This document shows, one piece after another, positions 20,081 to 29,091 of a stretch of 64,000 bases of DNA; within the stretch, counting starts at the first letter, position 1; every line of letters starts with the position of its first letter. This DNA comes from Labrys sp. WJW. Lineage in GTDB: Bacteria > Pseudomonadota > Alphaproteobacteria > Rhizobiales > Labraceae. The notes under the pieces were generated by a model, which saw nothing but the letters and a program-made list of their open reading frames with translations, had not been told where the DNA came from and did not search any database. The stretch is from the NCBI RefSeq assembly GCF_001676615.1, contig NZ_LYXZ01000009.1, positions 62,001 to 126,000 of the forward strand, written 5' to 3'. Position numbers and translations under genes: made by a program.

Positions 20081-21298
20081 CTATTCGGCCCGAACGGGCG
20101 CCGAAGCGTCCGACGGCTTGTCGAGGGCTGAGCTCTGGGAGAGCGGGCGGACATCGCCGGTGGCATCGTCCACGCTCACTTCGGTGGCCGCCACCTCCTG
20201 GCCAGCCCGAACCAGCTGGGTGCCTTCGACGATCACCCTGTCGCCATCCGAGACACCGGCATCGACAAGCCAGTTGTTGCCGACATTGCGCTGAACCGAG
20301 AGGACGCGCTGGACGACCTTGCCATCGCCACCGACGAAGCTCGCGGTCGCCTCGCCCTTGGTGTTGTGGCTGACGGCCCTCTGCGGCACCAGGAAGCTGT
20401 TCTGGGCCAGGCCCACCTCCAGGATGGCGCGGGCATACATGCCCGGCAGGAGCAGCCGATCGGGATTGGGGAATTCGGCGCGGACGGTGAAGGTGCCGGT
20501 CGTGGTGCTGACATTGGCCTCGACGAAACGAAGCGTGCCGGTATGGGCGTAGGTGGTGCCATTCTCCAGCTTGAGCCTGACGGAGACGCCCGGGCCGGTG
20601 GTCTTGATCCGGCCCGATTTCACCGCCTCCAGGAAGTTCAACAGGTTCGCACTCGATTCCGTCACATCGACATTGATCGGATCGAGCTGGCGGATCGTCG
20701 TCAGCGCCGTCGATTGGCCTGAGCTGACCAGGGCGCCCTCGGTGATGGTGGAGGCATCGACCCTGCCGCCGATCGGGGCCTTCATCGTGGTGTAGTCGAG
20801 GTTGATGCGTGCCGTTTCCAGCGCCGCCTTGGCGGCGGCGACATCGGCCTTGGCCTGGGCCAACGTGGCGCGGGCGTCGTCGAGGTCCTGGCTGCTGACG
20901 GCGTTCTGCTTGATGAGGTTCTGGTAGCGGTCGACCTTGGCCTGGGCGCTGGGGATGGCCGCCTGGTCCTTCTGCAGGGTGGCCTCGGCGCTGTCATAGC
21001 TCGCCTGGTAGCTGGCCGGGTCGATCTGGTAGAGCGCGTCGCCGGCCTTGACCTCCGTGCCCTCCTTGAACAGGCGGGTCTTGATGATGCCGGTCACCTG
21101 CGGCACGACGTCGGCGGTCAGCGAGGCGCCGACGCGCCCCGGCAGCTCCGCCGTGATGGCGACGGCGCGCGGACGGAGCGTGACCACGCTGACCTGGGGG
21201 CGAACGGCGCCAGCGGGTGGTTGATTGCCCTGTTGCTCCTGGCAGCCGGTGACCAGGATGCAGATGGACAGGAGACCGGCCCGACCGAGCATGCGCAT
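20081..21298 (-). CDS. RND efflux periplasmic adaptor (AcrA/MexA type lipoprotein)
   Basis: This 405-residue membrane-fusion protein begins [19 protein letters not shown], a lipoprotein signal with lipidated Cys19. The hairpin region contains 'GSRDLD'-type helices ('[22 protein letters not shown]') and the lipoyl halves ('[19 protein letters not shown]', '[18 protein letters not shown]'), all usual for AcrA/MexA. The open frame extends 40 codons further into AT-rich DNA, but those codons are not protein-like and the lipoprotein start is preferred. It is the first gene of the MFP-RND-OMF operon, so its upstream region holds the promoter. Confidence 0.92.
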   Translation of the reverse strand: MRMLGRAGLLSICILVTGCQEQQGNQPPAGAVRPQVSVVTLRPRAVAITAELPGRVGASLTADVVPQVTGIIKTRLFKEGTEVKAGDALYQIDPASYQASYDSAEATLQKDQAAIPSAQAKVDRYQNLIKQNAVSSQDLDDARATLAQAKADVAAAKAALETARINLDYTTMKAPIGGRVDASTITEGALVSSGQSTALTTIRQLDPINVDVTESSANLLNFLEAVKSGRIKTTGPGVSVRLKLENGTTYAHTGTLRFVEANVSTTTGTFTVRAEFPNPDRLLLPGMYARAILEVGLAQNSFLVPQRAVSHNTKGEATASFVGGDGKVVQRVLSVQRNVGNNWLVDAGVSDGDRVIVEGTQLVRAGQEVAATEVSVDDATGDVRPLSQSSALDKPSDASAPVRAE

Positions 21299-21391
21299 GG
21301 CGTCTTGGCAGCGCGGACCAGGCCTATCTATCCTGCCGGATCGATGTATTCCTGAGTATATATCTGAATTGAGTTTGTAATTTTTGGGATT

Positions 21392-21426
21392 ATTTTCATG
21401 TAATTTCAATATTTTCATCTAATTTC
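21392..21426 (-). promoter_or_regulatory. Tandem 16-bp direct repeat upstream of the RND operon
   Basis: Two copies of a 16-mer lie 19 bp apart start to start: ATTTTCATGTAATTTC (21392-21407) and ATTTTCATCTAATTTC (21411-21426), with one mismatch. They sit in an AT-rich stretch about 95-130 bp upstream of the adaptor start codon, on the side where its promoter must lie. Close to two helical turns apart, they could bind a regulator side by side. The regulator is unknown; the nearest candidate is the OmpR-type protein at 25159, whose family binds tandem direct repeats. Confidence 0.45.
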
Positions 21427-21512
21427 TTTCTAGAATATACGTATTAAGGTCTGGAAAGGCTGTCAGTCGATCTGAATTGTTCGGCAGTTGTGCGGGCAGG
21501 GGAGGCCTCGAT

Positions 21513-23489
21513 CTATTCCCGGGCCAGCGCCGTCGCGGGATCGAGGCGAGAGGCGTTTCGCGCCGGCATGTAGCCGAAGACGACGCCGATCAGCATCGAG
21601 GACAGGAAGGCGATAGCGATGGAGGCGAGGGAATAGTGCAGGCTGAAGGTCGTGCTGACCGCGTTGAATACGGCCCCGAGGCCGAGTGCCAGGCCGATGC
21701 CGGTCAGTCCGCCGATCAGGCAGACCAGCACGGCCTCGATCAGGAATTGCTGCAGGATGTCGCTGCGGCGCGCCCCGACGGCCATGCGCACGCCGATTTC
21801 GGCGATGCGCTCGGATACCGATACCAGCATGATATTGGTGACGCCGACGCCGCCGACGACCAACGAGATGCCGGCGATCGCCGCCACCAGGAGCGTCAGG
21901 ACCTGCGTGGTGCTGGTGATGGTGCGACGAATGTCATCCGTGTTGAGAATGAAGAAGTCCTTCGCATTGTGCCTGGCGGCGAGGAGGGAGGAGACAGCCT
22001 GCTCGGCGCGATCCGTCGATGCCTCGTCGACGACGCGCACGGAAATGCTGCGCAGGGAGGTCGTGCCCAGGAAGCGGGCCTGGACCGTCGTGTAGGGCAG
22101 GTAGACCGAGGGGTTGGCGCTCGAGCCGAACCCGCCTTGCTGCGGGCGCGTCAGGCCGACGATGCGGCAGGGTACCTGGCCCACCAGGATGATGCGTCCG
22201 ACCGGGCTGGTTGAGGCCCCGGCGAACAGCGCCTTGCGGGTATTGTCGTCGATCACCACGTCCTGGGCGATGCGACGGACACTGTCGGCGTCGAAGAAGG
22301 CGCCTGCGGCAAGCTTGGTACCCTTCACCGCGAAATAGTCCTCGCCGACGCCATTGACCTGGGCCGTAACTTCGACCGAACCCAGGCGCAGGGTCTTGCT
22401 GGTCGAGACCGTGGGGGAGGCGGCTGCGACATAGGGCTGGCCGGCGAGCGCCTGGGCATCGGTGAGCACCAGCGTGGTGATCTTGCCGGAGCGGACGTCG
22501 CCGAAATCCTTGCCGGGAAACACCTCCAGCGTGTTGGTGCCGAGGCTGTTGATGTCGGCCAGGACCTTTTGCTGCGTGCCCGCCCCGAGTCCGACGACGC
22601 CGACGACGGAAGCAACGCCGATGATGATGCCGAGCATGGTCAGGATCGTCCGCAGGCGATGGGCGTTCATCGACCGCAGCGCCATCCGGAAGGCTTCCCG
22701 GAACTGGTCGATCCGGACGCGCCATGCCGGCGTGGACGCCCGTGCCGCGCCGCCGACCCCGGTGCCGGGCGTGGACGGTTCGGGTTGCGGTTTCCGGCGA
22801 TTGGGCCGGTCGGAGACCACCGCGCCGTCTCGCAGCTCGATGATGCGCTCGGCGCGGCGGGCAACCGCCATGTCGTGCGTCACGATGATGATGGTCTGGC
22901 CGCCGGCGTGGAGTTCGTCCAGGATGCGCAGCACTTCCGCGCCGCTGGTGCTGTCCAGGGCGCCGGTCGGCTCGTCGGCGAAGATCACGCCGGCGCCGTT
23001 CATCAGGGCCCGGGCGATCGAGACGCGCTGCTGCTGGCCGCCGGAGAGTTGGGTGGGGCGGTGGTCCAGACGATCCGCCATGCCGAGGCGGTGCAGCAGG
23101 GCTCGCGCGCGGACCTGCCGTCTCGACGGCGGCAGGCCGGTATAGATCGCCGGCATCTCGACATTGCCGATCGCCGTCATTTCCGCCAGCAAATGGTAGC
23201 GCTGGAAGATGAAGCCGAAATATTCGCGCCTGAGCGCTGCAAGCTCGTCCGCCGTGAGCGTGCCGGTGTCGCGGCCGGCGACGTGGTAGCTGCCGCCGCT
23301 TGGCCGATCGAGGCAGCCCAGGATGTTGAGCAGCGTCGACTTGCCGGAGCCGGAAGTGCCGACGATGGCGACCATCTCACCGGCCGCGATCGACAGGTCG
23401 ACATCGTGCAGTGCCACGACCGATCCCTCGCCTGAAGGATAGGCGCGATGCACCCCTTGAAGCAGGATCAGGGGCGATGCCATGGTCAC
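21513..23489 (-). CDS. macB: MacB-type ABC transporter, ATPase-permease fusion
   Basis: The 658-residue protein joins an N-terminal ABC ATPase (about 1-230; Walker A GTSGSGKST, signature LSGGQQQR, Walker B 'VIFADEPTGALDS') to a C-terminal FtsX-like permease with a long periplasmic domain and four expected membrane segments, the first near residue 275-300 ('TILTMLGIIIGVASVVGVVGLG'). MacB is a mechanotransmission ABC protein that works with MacA and TolC to export macrolides, peptides or siderophores. The frame starts with GTG at 23489, overlapping the macA stop (GTGA); the ATG two codons on is an equal choice. macA lies directly upstream, so both are one operon, divergent from the two-component genes. 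Confidence 0.93.
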   Translation of the reverse strand: MTMASPLILLQGVHRAYPSGEGSVVALHDVDLSIAAGEMVAIVGTSGSGKSTLLNILGCLDRPSGGSYHVAGRDTGTLTADELAALRREYFGFIFQRYHLLAEMTAIGNVEMPAIYTGLPPSRRQVRARALLHRLGMADRLDHRPTQLSGGQQQRVSIARALMNGAGVIFADEPTGALDSTSGAEVLRILDELHAGGQTIIIVTHDMAVARRAERIIELRDGAVVSDRPNRRKPQPEPSTPGTGVGGAARASTPAWRVRIDQFREAFRMALRSMNAHRLRTILTMLGIIIGVASVVGVVGLGAGTQQKVLADINSLGTNTLEVFPGKDFGDVRSGKITTLVLTDAQALAGQPYVAAASPTVSTSKTLRLGSVEVTAQVNGVGEDYFAVKGTKLAAGAFFDADSVRRIAQDVVIDDNTRKALFAGASTSPVGRIILVGQVPCRIVGLTRPQQGGFGSSANPSVYLPYTTVQARFLGTTSLRSISVRVVDEASTDRAEQAVSSLLAARHNAKDFFILNTDDIRRTITSTTQVLTLLVAAIAGISLVVGGVGVTNIMLVSVSERIAEIGVRMAVGARRSDILQQFLIEAVLVCLIGGLTGIGLALGLGAVFNAVSTTFSLHYSLASIAIAFLSSMLIGVVFGYMPARNASRLDPATALARE

Positions 23490-24829
23490 ATGCCTCCCGG
23501 TGGAGGTCCGGCCATCGTCTTGGTGGCGACGGCCCCCGTCTCGCCGATCACCACGCGCTCGCCGGCCTGCAGACCTTCCCGAATCTCGGCGGTGATCTTG
23601 TTGTCGAGCCCGCGCTTGACCAGCCGGCGCGCCACGGTGCCGTCGGCCTCGACGACCCGTACGCTGAAGGAGCCGTCCGCCTCCGGTCCGCCGAGGGCAG
23701 CTGCCGGAACGGTGAGGACGTTCTGGGCCTCGCGGAGCAGGATATGCACCTCGGCCGTCATGTAGGTCTTCAGTTGGCCATCGGCGTTGGGCACGTCGAA
23801 GACGCCGTTGTAGTAGATGGCTTCCGATGAACTGGAAGAGGACGAACTGCTCGTGGAAGTGCTGTCGGTCGAAAAACTGCTGTCGGTCTTGACGGATTCC
23901 GGCGCGGGCTCGATCGAGCGCAGGGTTGCATGCAGGCGGTGCTCCGGGGCGCCCAGAATGGTGAAATAGACCTGCTGGCCCGGCCGGACCTTGACCACGT
24001 CGGCTTCCGAGATCTGCGCCCGGATCGTCATGGTGTCGAGATCGCCGAGCACCACGAGCGTCGGCGCCGACTGGGTGGCATTGACTGTCTGGCCCTCCTG
24101 GACGCCGACCGCGAGCACGGTGGCATTGATCGGAGCCGTGATCCTCGTATAGCCGAGATTGACCTTGGCGGTTGAGACCGAGACCTCGGCTTCGATGATC
24201 TGGGCATCGAGCTGGGCAATCTGGGCCTGTGTCGCCTTCACGTCGGCCACGGCGGAATCATAGTCCGCGCGCGAGGAGGCATTCTGGGCGAAGGTCAGCT
24301 TCTGCCTGGCGAGCGAGGCCTCGTTCCGGGCCAGGGTTGCCACCTTTTCGTCACGCTGGGCCCGGACATTGTCGAGCGTGGCCTGGGCGGAACGCAGGTC
24401 GTTCTCCTTGGTCAGGGCGTCGATCTCGGCAATGAGTTCCCCGGCCCGGACCTTCTGTCCGACGGTGACCTTGAGGGCGGTGATCCGGCCGGAGACCTGG
24501 GCGCCGACGGCGATGAGCCTGACCGGCTTGAGCGTGCCGGTTGCCACCACGCTTTCTTCGATATTGCCGAGCACGGCCGGTGCGGTGATCAGGTCGGCCG
24601 CGGGGGTGGGTGATAGCTGCGTCCTGGCAAGCCAGCCGAGCAGCGTGGCGGCGCCAACTATCAGGATCAGGCTTGCAATCCGTCGCCGCCAGTGCCCGCC
24701 GCGCGGCGGAGCAGGACTTGGCGATCGGGCGTGCAGCGTCTCGGCGCCGGGCCGAGTAGCTTCGGATCCATGCTCACGCTCGCCCGGAAGGGCAGCGTGC
24801 AGGGCGGCGGTACTCTCAGTCCTGGGCAT
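23486..24829 (-). CDS. macA: MacA-type periplasmic adaptor
   Basis: The 447-residue adaptor has a cytoplasmic N-tail, one membrane anchor (about residues 48-68, 'IASLILIVGAATLLGWLA'), then lipoyl and alpha-hairpin parts ('VGAQVSGRITALKVTVGQKVRAGELIAEID') and a beta-barrel domain. A serine-rich stretch (about residues 320-340, 'SFSTDSTSTSSSSSSSSS') interrupts the barrel region, as seen in some MacA/EmrA-like proteins of rhizobia. The start could be an ATG 23 codons further upstream; MPRTEST is preferred because the extra codons look like random frame. The gene overlaps macB by four bases. It is likely controlled by the divergent response regulator. Confidence 0.88.
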   Translation of the reverse strand: MPRTESTAALHAALPGEREHGSEATRPGAETLHARSPSPAPPRGGHWRRRIASLILIVGAATLLGWLARTQLSPTPAADLITAPAVLGNIEESVVATGTLKPVRLIAVGAQVSGRITALKVTVGQKVRAGELIAEIDALTKENDLRSAQATLDNVRAQRDEKVATLARNEASLARQKLTFAQNASSRADYDSAVADVKATQAQIAQLDAQIIEAEVSVSTAKVNLGYTRITAPINATVLAVGVQEGQTVNATQSAPTLVVLGDLDTMTIRAQISEADVVKVRPGQQVYFTILGAPEHRLHATLRSIEPAPESVKTDSSFSTDSTSTSSSSSSSSSEAIYYNGVFDVPNADGQLKTYMTAEVHILLREAQNVLTVPAAALGGPEADGSFSVRVVEADGTVARRLVKRGLDNKITAEIREGLQAGERVVIGETGAVATKTMAGPPPGGM

Positions 24830-25158
24830 GATCGCGATCTTCGGGCAAGGCTGCCGGTTTGGTCGCCAGGCGCTTGCCGCGCTGAAGGCTTTGGGCACCT
24901 ATGCGACAATCGTCATGCAGTCTCGGACGCTGGGCTGTTCGTGCAGATGAATTCATCTGGAAAAGAGTGGCTCCTGCCGAGGCGGCGCCGGCATCATGCC
25001 GCCTCTCGATGGGAAGCCAGGATAATCCTTGCCCCTGGGGGCTGGGATTAAGTCATGTTACGAATTGTTGCCTTGCCCAGGCGGCAGCTGTGCGGGGCGC
25101 AACAAAAAATTATAATAAGGCCGCTGCCGCTCAGGCAGCTCGACGCTAAGATGGCACC
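24830..25158. other. Divergent intergenic region, macAB / two-component system
   Basis: This 329-bp stretch lies between macA (minus) and the response regulator (plus). It should hold both promoters. The part just before the regulator (about 25095-25125) has an A-rich run (CAAAAAATTATAATAAGG), compatible with a -10 region. No clear direct repeat or dyad for OmpR-type binding was recognised, and no convincing small gene. Confidence 0.35.
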
Positions 25159-25920
25159 ATGCCAGCCGAACAGACTTTCATTTCTTCCGTTTCCCAGACC
25201 GCGCCGATGGCGAGGCCGCACATACTTTGCGTCGAGGACGACGTCGAGATTGCCCGTCTGCTTGCAGACGTGCTGGAGGAGAACGGTTTTGCCGCCTCCT
25301 GTGTCGGCTCGGCAGTGGAGATGGACAGGGTACTCGAGCGCGGCGGCGTCGAACTCGTGGTGCTCGATTTGATGCTGCCGGGCGAGGATGGCCTCAGCGT
25401 CTGCCGGCGGCTGCGGGCCGTATCCGCCATCCCGATCATCATGGTCACGGCGCGCAGCGACCAGATCGACCGTATCGTCGGCCTGGAGATCGGTGCCGAC
25501 GACTATGTCTCCAAGCCCTTCAATTCGCGCGAGTTGGTCGCCCGCATCCGGGCCCTCCTGCGCCGGGCGGCGGCCACTGCGCAAACAGGGCCTTCGCGCG
25601 AACGCGGCCTGTGCTTTGCCGGCTGGCGTATCGATCCAACGGCCCGGGAACTCTATGATCCGGCGGGCGTGCGCATCTCGTTGACCAGCGTCGAGTTCGA
25701 CCTGCTTCTCGCCTTCTGCCGCCATCCCGGCCAGGTCCTGTCGCGCGAGCATCTTCTCGAACTCGTCCATGGCGGTTCGGTCGGGCCGATCGAGCGCAGC
25801 ATCGACGTGCATATCAGCCGCATCCGCCAGAAGATCGAGGCGGATCCACGTGATCCCCTGATGATCAAGACCGTGCGGCTGGGCGGCTATGTCTTCACGC
25901 CTGCCGTCGGGCCGGACTGA
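25159..25920 (+). CDS. OmpR-family response regulator
   Basis: The 253-residue protein has a receiver domain (about 20-135) with phospho-acceptor Asp70 in 'LVVLDLMLPGEDG', conserved 'VEDD' acidic pair, Thr in 'IIMVTARS' and Lys in 'YVSKPFN', then an OmpR-type winged helix (about 150-245; 'LTSVEFDLLLAFCRHPGQVLSREHLLELVHG', 'RSIDVHISRIRQKIE', 'IKTVRLGGYVF'). The start could also be the ATG 16 codons later (MARPHIL). The stop overlaps the kinase start (TGATG), so the two are translated together. The gene is divergent from macAB, which suggests that pump as a target. Confidence 0.9.
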   Translation: MPAEQTFISSVSQTAPMARPHILCVEDDVEIARLLADVLEENGFAASCVGSAVEMDRVLERGGVELVVLDLMLPGEDGLSVCRRLRAVSAIPIIMVTARSDQIDRIVGLEIGADDYVSKPFNSRELVARIRALLRRAAATAQTGPSRERGLCFAGWRIDPTARELYDPAGVRISLTSVEFDLLLAFCRHPGQVLSREHLLELVHGGSVGPIERSIDVHISRIRQKIEADPRDPLMIKTVRLGGYVFTPAVGPD

Positions 25921-27272
25921 TGCGAGCCTGGGAACGTCTGGTCCCGCGCAGCATCACGACGCAGGTCACCGGTCTCGTCGTGGTTTCGGTGCTGCTGGGC
26001 ACGATCATCAACATCATCCTCGCGATTCTGCTGTTCAGCGCGCCTCCGCCGGACGATTCTCCGCCGGCGGTGGCTTCTCGCATCATACGGGTCACCCAGT
26101 TCATCAAGGCAGCGAGGACGCCCGCGGAGGCAGACATCGTCCTTGCCGCCATCCGCAACGCCGGCGTGAAGGTGGAACGGGTCGCCCTGTCGGATCTGGC
26201 GTCCGCCCCGGAGGAGGCCCACTGGTCCCTGTGGAGCAGCCCGGTTCCGCGGCACATCCGGTCTGGCTACGGCGTCGAGATTCTCGAAGGGCGGCGTTAT
26301 GCGCCCGGACCGTTGCAGCAGATCGTCGTGCGGCTCGATGCGGCCCATGCCCTGGTCTTCGACGCCGCGATCGGTGCTGCGCCATGGCCCCTGTTCCTGA
26401 CACCGACGGCTCTGGTTCTCTCGATCGTACTGATCTTTGTGATGCTGCTGTCCGTCTATGCGGTGCGCTCGATCACCGCGCCGTTGGCGGCCGTCGCAGC
26501 GGCGGCCCAGTCCTTCGGTCGTTCCCCGCAGGATGTGCAACCCATTCTCGGCGGAGGCCCCCGCGAGATCGTGCAGGTCACCGAAGCCCTCAACGATATG
26601 CGTACCCGTATCAAGGCCCTGCTGGACGATCGCACGCGCATGCTGGCCGCCATCAGCCATGATTTGAGGACACCGCTCACCCGGCTCCGGCTCCGTGCCG
26701 AGCGTGTGCCGGAAGACAGGCTCCGCGAGGGGATGCTGACCGACCTTGCCAATGTCGAGCACATGCTCAACGAGACGCTGGACTATCTGCGCGAGGATGG
26801 CCGGTTCGAGGCGATGTCGCGGATCGACCTGCCGAGCCTGCTCCAGACGATATGTTCCCAGTTCGTCGACGTGGGTCATGCGGTGACCTATCAGGGCCCC
26901 GCAAAGCTGACCTGGAGCGCGAGGCCCAGGGAACTGACCCGCGCTATCACCAACATCGTCGAGAATGGCGTCAAGCATGGCGGTGCGGTGACCGTCACGC
27001 TCATCGACCGTCAGCCCCAGCCTCATGCCCAGATCGAGATCGACGACGACGGGCCAGGCATTCCCGCCGATCTGCGCGAGCGGGTGTTCGAGCCTTTTTT
27101 TAAAGCTGATGCTGCCCGCACGCAGGACGGCGGGGGCTTCGGGCTGGGATTGTCGATAGCCAGGGATATCGTGCGGCGGCACGGCGGCGACATCGTCCTC
27201 GCAGACCATGTTCCGCATGGCCTCAAGGTCAAGCTCTCCCTGTCCGCCGGCGCACTCGATCATCCGCGCTGA
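25920..27272 (+). CDS. EnvZ-type sensor histidine kinase
   Basis: The 450-residue membrane kinase has a first membrane helix at about 15-40, a periplasmic segment of about 115 residues, a second helix at about 160-182, a HAMP region ('VRSITAPLAAVAAAAQSFGR'), then the phospho-acceptor His247 in 'ISHDLRTPLTRLRLRAE'. The ATPase part has N-box 'NIVENGVKHGG', G1 'DDDGPGIP', F-box 'FEPFFKAD' and G2 'GFGLGLSIA'. It overlaps the response-regulator stop by one base and is its cognate kinase. The signal is unknown; the neighbouring macAB and RND pumps suggest envelope or drug stress. Confidence 0.92.
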   Translation: MRAWERLVPRSITTQVTGLVVVSVLLGTIINIILAILLFSAPPPDDSPPAVASRIIRVTQFIKAARTPAEADIVLAAIRNAGVKVERVALSDLASAPEEAHWSLWSSPVPRHIRSGYGVEILEGRRYAPGPLQQIVVRLDAAHALVFDAAIGAAPWPLFLTPTALVLSIVLIFVMLLSVYAVRSITAPLAAVAAAAQSFGRSPQDVQPILGGGPREIVQVTEALNDMRTRIKALLDDRTRMLAAISHDLRTPLTRLRLRAERVPEDRLREGMLTDLANVEHMLNETLDYLREDGRFEAMSRIDLPSLLQTICSQFVDVGHAVTYQGPAKLTWSARPRELTRAITNIVENGVKHGGAVTVTLIDRQPQPHAQIEIDDDGPGIPADLRERVFEPFFKADAARTQDGGGFGLGLSIARDIVRRHGGDIVLADHVPHGLKVKLSLSAGALDHPR

Positions 27273-27316
27273 ACCGTCCTGCGCTCGCGCAGGGGGCTTC
27301 GGGAGCTTCGCATCGC

Positions 27317-28246
27317 GTGTCTCACAATGAGGACTTCGTGCCCCGCATTACCGTCCTGTATCTTTGGCGACACGTGAACGATCTTCGTTACGCTCGCGCC
27401 TTCTTTCGCAGCATCAGGCGCTTTCCGGCTGGCGCAGAGTATGATTTCGTCTTTGCCGCCAAGGGGTATGCCATCGGCGACCGGCTTCCGCACCAGCCCG
27501 ACCTCGCGGCTTTGCCCTGCGCCTCCGCCAAGGTGATGCACTTTGCCGACGAACGCACGCCGGTCTCGATCTATCGGGAGGTTTCGGAAAGCTGCGGCAC
27601 CGAGTTCATCCTGGTTTTCAATTCGTGGAGCCGGGTCCTCGCCGCCAATTGGCTCGCGCATTATGTCGGAGCGTTCGATCGCAATGCCGATTGCGGTTTG
27701 GTCGGTGCCACCGGCTCCCATGAAGCGGCCTGGGACCAGCCCTTTCCCAACATGGCGATCCGCAGCAATGCCTTCATGGTCCGGACCGCACTGTTCAACG
27801 CATTCGAACTCGGCGATCCCAGGACGGTCCTGGACGATCACTTGTTCGAGGCTGGTCCAAATGGGATGACCAGGCAGGTCATGGCGCGGGGCCTCACGCC
27901 TTTCGTCGTCGATCGCTTCGGCGCCGCCTGGCCGCCGGGGCGCTGGATGCAGAGCCAGACATTTCGCGCTGGGGAGCAGGGAGGGCTCCTCGTCGCAGAC
28001 AATCGAACGAGCCAGTATGCCTGCGGAAGCCCACGCAAGCGGGCTCGCCTGATCATGCGGGCCTGGGGGAACGATGGGGTGGCCAGCAAAGGCTCGTTCG
28101 CCAGGCGGACCGCAGCCTGGCTGTGGTGGCATTATCCAAGAGGCCCGCTTGACATGGTCGGGGACGGCCTTGCCGCTCTCGACCAGTTGTTGCGCAGAAT
28201 GACCGGGCGGCCAGCCAACCCTGGGCGCAGAGTGTTCCCCAACTGA
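27317..28246 (+). CDS. Glycosyltransferase-like protein, unrecognised family
   Basis: The product has up to 309 residues and no signal peptide or membrane segment. It begins 'RITVLYLWRHVNDLRYARAFFRSI', similar in style to glycosyltransferase N-termini, and holds 'FILVFNSWSRVLAANWLAHYVGAF' and 'DCGLVGATGS' segments. I recognise no catalytic motif such as DxD with certainty ('LDDH' near 173 is a candidate). GTG at 27317 opens the frame; GTG at 27338 with GAGGA just before it is an equally good start. It lies between the kinase and an AT-rich, IS-bearing stretch, next to sulfotransferase, GT2 and epimerase genes, so a role in surface polysaccharide building is plausible. This is inference. Confidence 0.5.
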   Translation: MSHNEDFVPRITVLYLWRHVNDLRYARAFFRSIRRFPAGAEYDFVFAAKGYAIGDRLPHQPDLAALPCASAKVMHFADERTPVSIYREVSESCGTEFILVFNSWSRVLAANWLAHYVGAFDRNADCGLVGATGSHEAAWDQPFPNMAIRSNAFMVRTALFNAFELGDPRTVLDDHLFEAGPNGMTRQVMARGLTPFVVDRFGAAWPPGRWMQSQTFRAGEQGGLLVADNRTSQYACGSPRKRARLIMRAWGNDGVASKGSFARRTAAWLWWHYPRGPLDMVGDGLAALDQLLRRMTGRPANPGRRVFPN

Positions 28247-28600
28247 ACGCCTGCCGGAAAACCGAGCATCGATTACCGGGCAGAAATGGCCGCTTTCCGC
28301 AACCATGGAAGGCCGCTCCAGGCATGACTCGGATCGACCTCGCTATCCCGCAATATTTCTTAATATCTTGAATTGTAAGTAAATAATTTTGAATATTTAT
28401 TATAACAAATATATATCAATATATAGTAATCGTAATTCGGTATTATTTATCAATTATCTTTAATAAATATAAGATTCTAAAAGTAATTAATTTTATAGGG
28501 GCGATTATTGGAAAGTTAATCCGCGCATTTTGCGAAGGCGGCTCTGCCTGGTGCGCGTACTCATATGCCTGGGCCGGAGTGAATCTCGAGAGGACGTGAT
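28247..28600. other. AT-rich intergenic stretch next to IS remnant
   Basis: From about 28350 to 28500 the sequence is strongly AT-rich (long runs of A and T such as AATATATATCAATATATAG), against GC-rich flanks. It directly precedes the transposase remnant and probably came with transferred DNA or the IS end. No gene, clear terminal inverted repeat or target duplication could be identified here. It may contain the promoter for the remnant gene. Confidence 0.4.
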
Positions 28601-29020
28601 ATGGCGGAGAGCCTCTATTGGCTGTCAGATGAAGCATGGGGGGCTCTTGAGCCGCATCTTCCGCACGGGGAGGCCGGAAAACCCCGTGTCGACGACCGTA
28701 GGGTGATCTCGGGTATACTCCATGTCCTGAGGACGGGCTGTCGATGGTGCGACGTGCCGTCTGTCTATGGCCGGCCGAGCACGATCTACAATCGTTTCCA
28801 TCGTTGGTCGCAACGGCATGTCTGGCACCGGATTTTTGCTGGGCTGGCCGCGGCGGGGCCCGTACCGAAGGACCTTTCGGTCGATGGCGAGCATATCAGG
28901 GCGCGCCTGTTTGCGCCTGTCTCCAGATGGCGCCGGCAATCTGCGTCCCCCTTTGCCGGAGAGCGCTTGGAATTTCCGGTCGGGTCAAAGGTGGTCGTGA
29001 ACAAGCCGGATGTCGGCTGA
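28601..29020 (+). pseudogene. IS5-family transposase remnant (IS427-group orfA)
   Basis: The first 95 or so residues match the conserved N-terminal part of IS427-type transposases: 'WLSDEAWGALEPHLP', 'PRVDDRRVISGILHVLRTGCRWCDVPSVYG', 'STIYNRFHRWS', 'GIFAALAAAG'-like sequence (here IFAGLAAAG). After 'DLSVDGEHIRAR' the sequence no longer follows the family: the usual 'SSAVKAHRSASG' segment and the rest of the DDE catalytic domain are missing, and the frame closes at 29020. The second open frame that such elements need for the catalytic part is absent. It is thus a truncated, inactive copy, and the junction probably lies near 28930. Confidence 0.75.
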
Positions 29021-29091
29021 GTCCGGCCCGGGATCCGGCATTCGCACCTCAGTCCCCTTCAAACGACCAAATATGCCAACTGCGAGAGACG

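Noticed and set aside
28400-28440. TATATAG half-site resembling a Mo-box in the AT-rich stretch
   Set aside because: The partner half matches only in its AT core, which is expected by chance in such AT-rich DNA, and the following gene is a transposase remnant.
28744-29091. 116-codon upstream extension of the sulfotransferase frame
   Set aside because: It overlaps the transposase remnant in another frame, has no family similarity, and the downstream ATG has its own ribosome-binding site.
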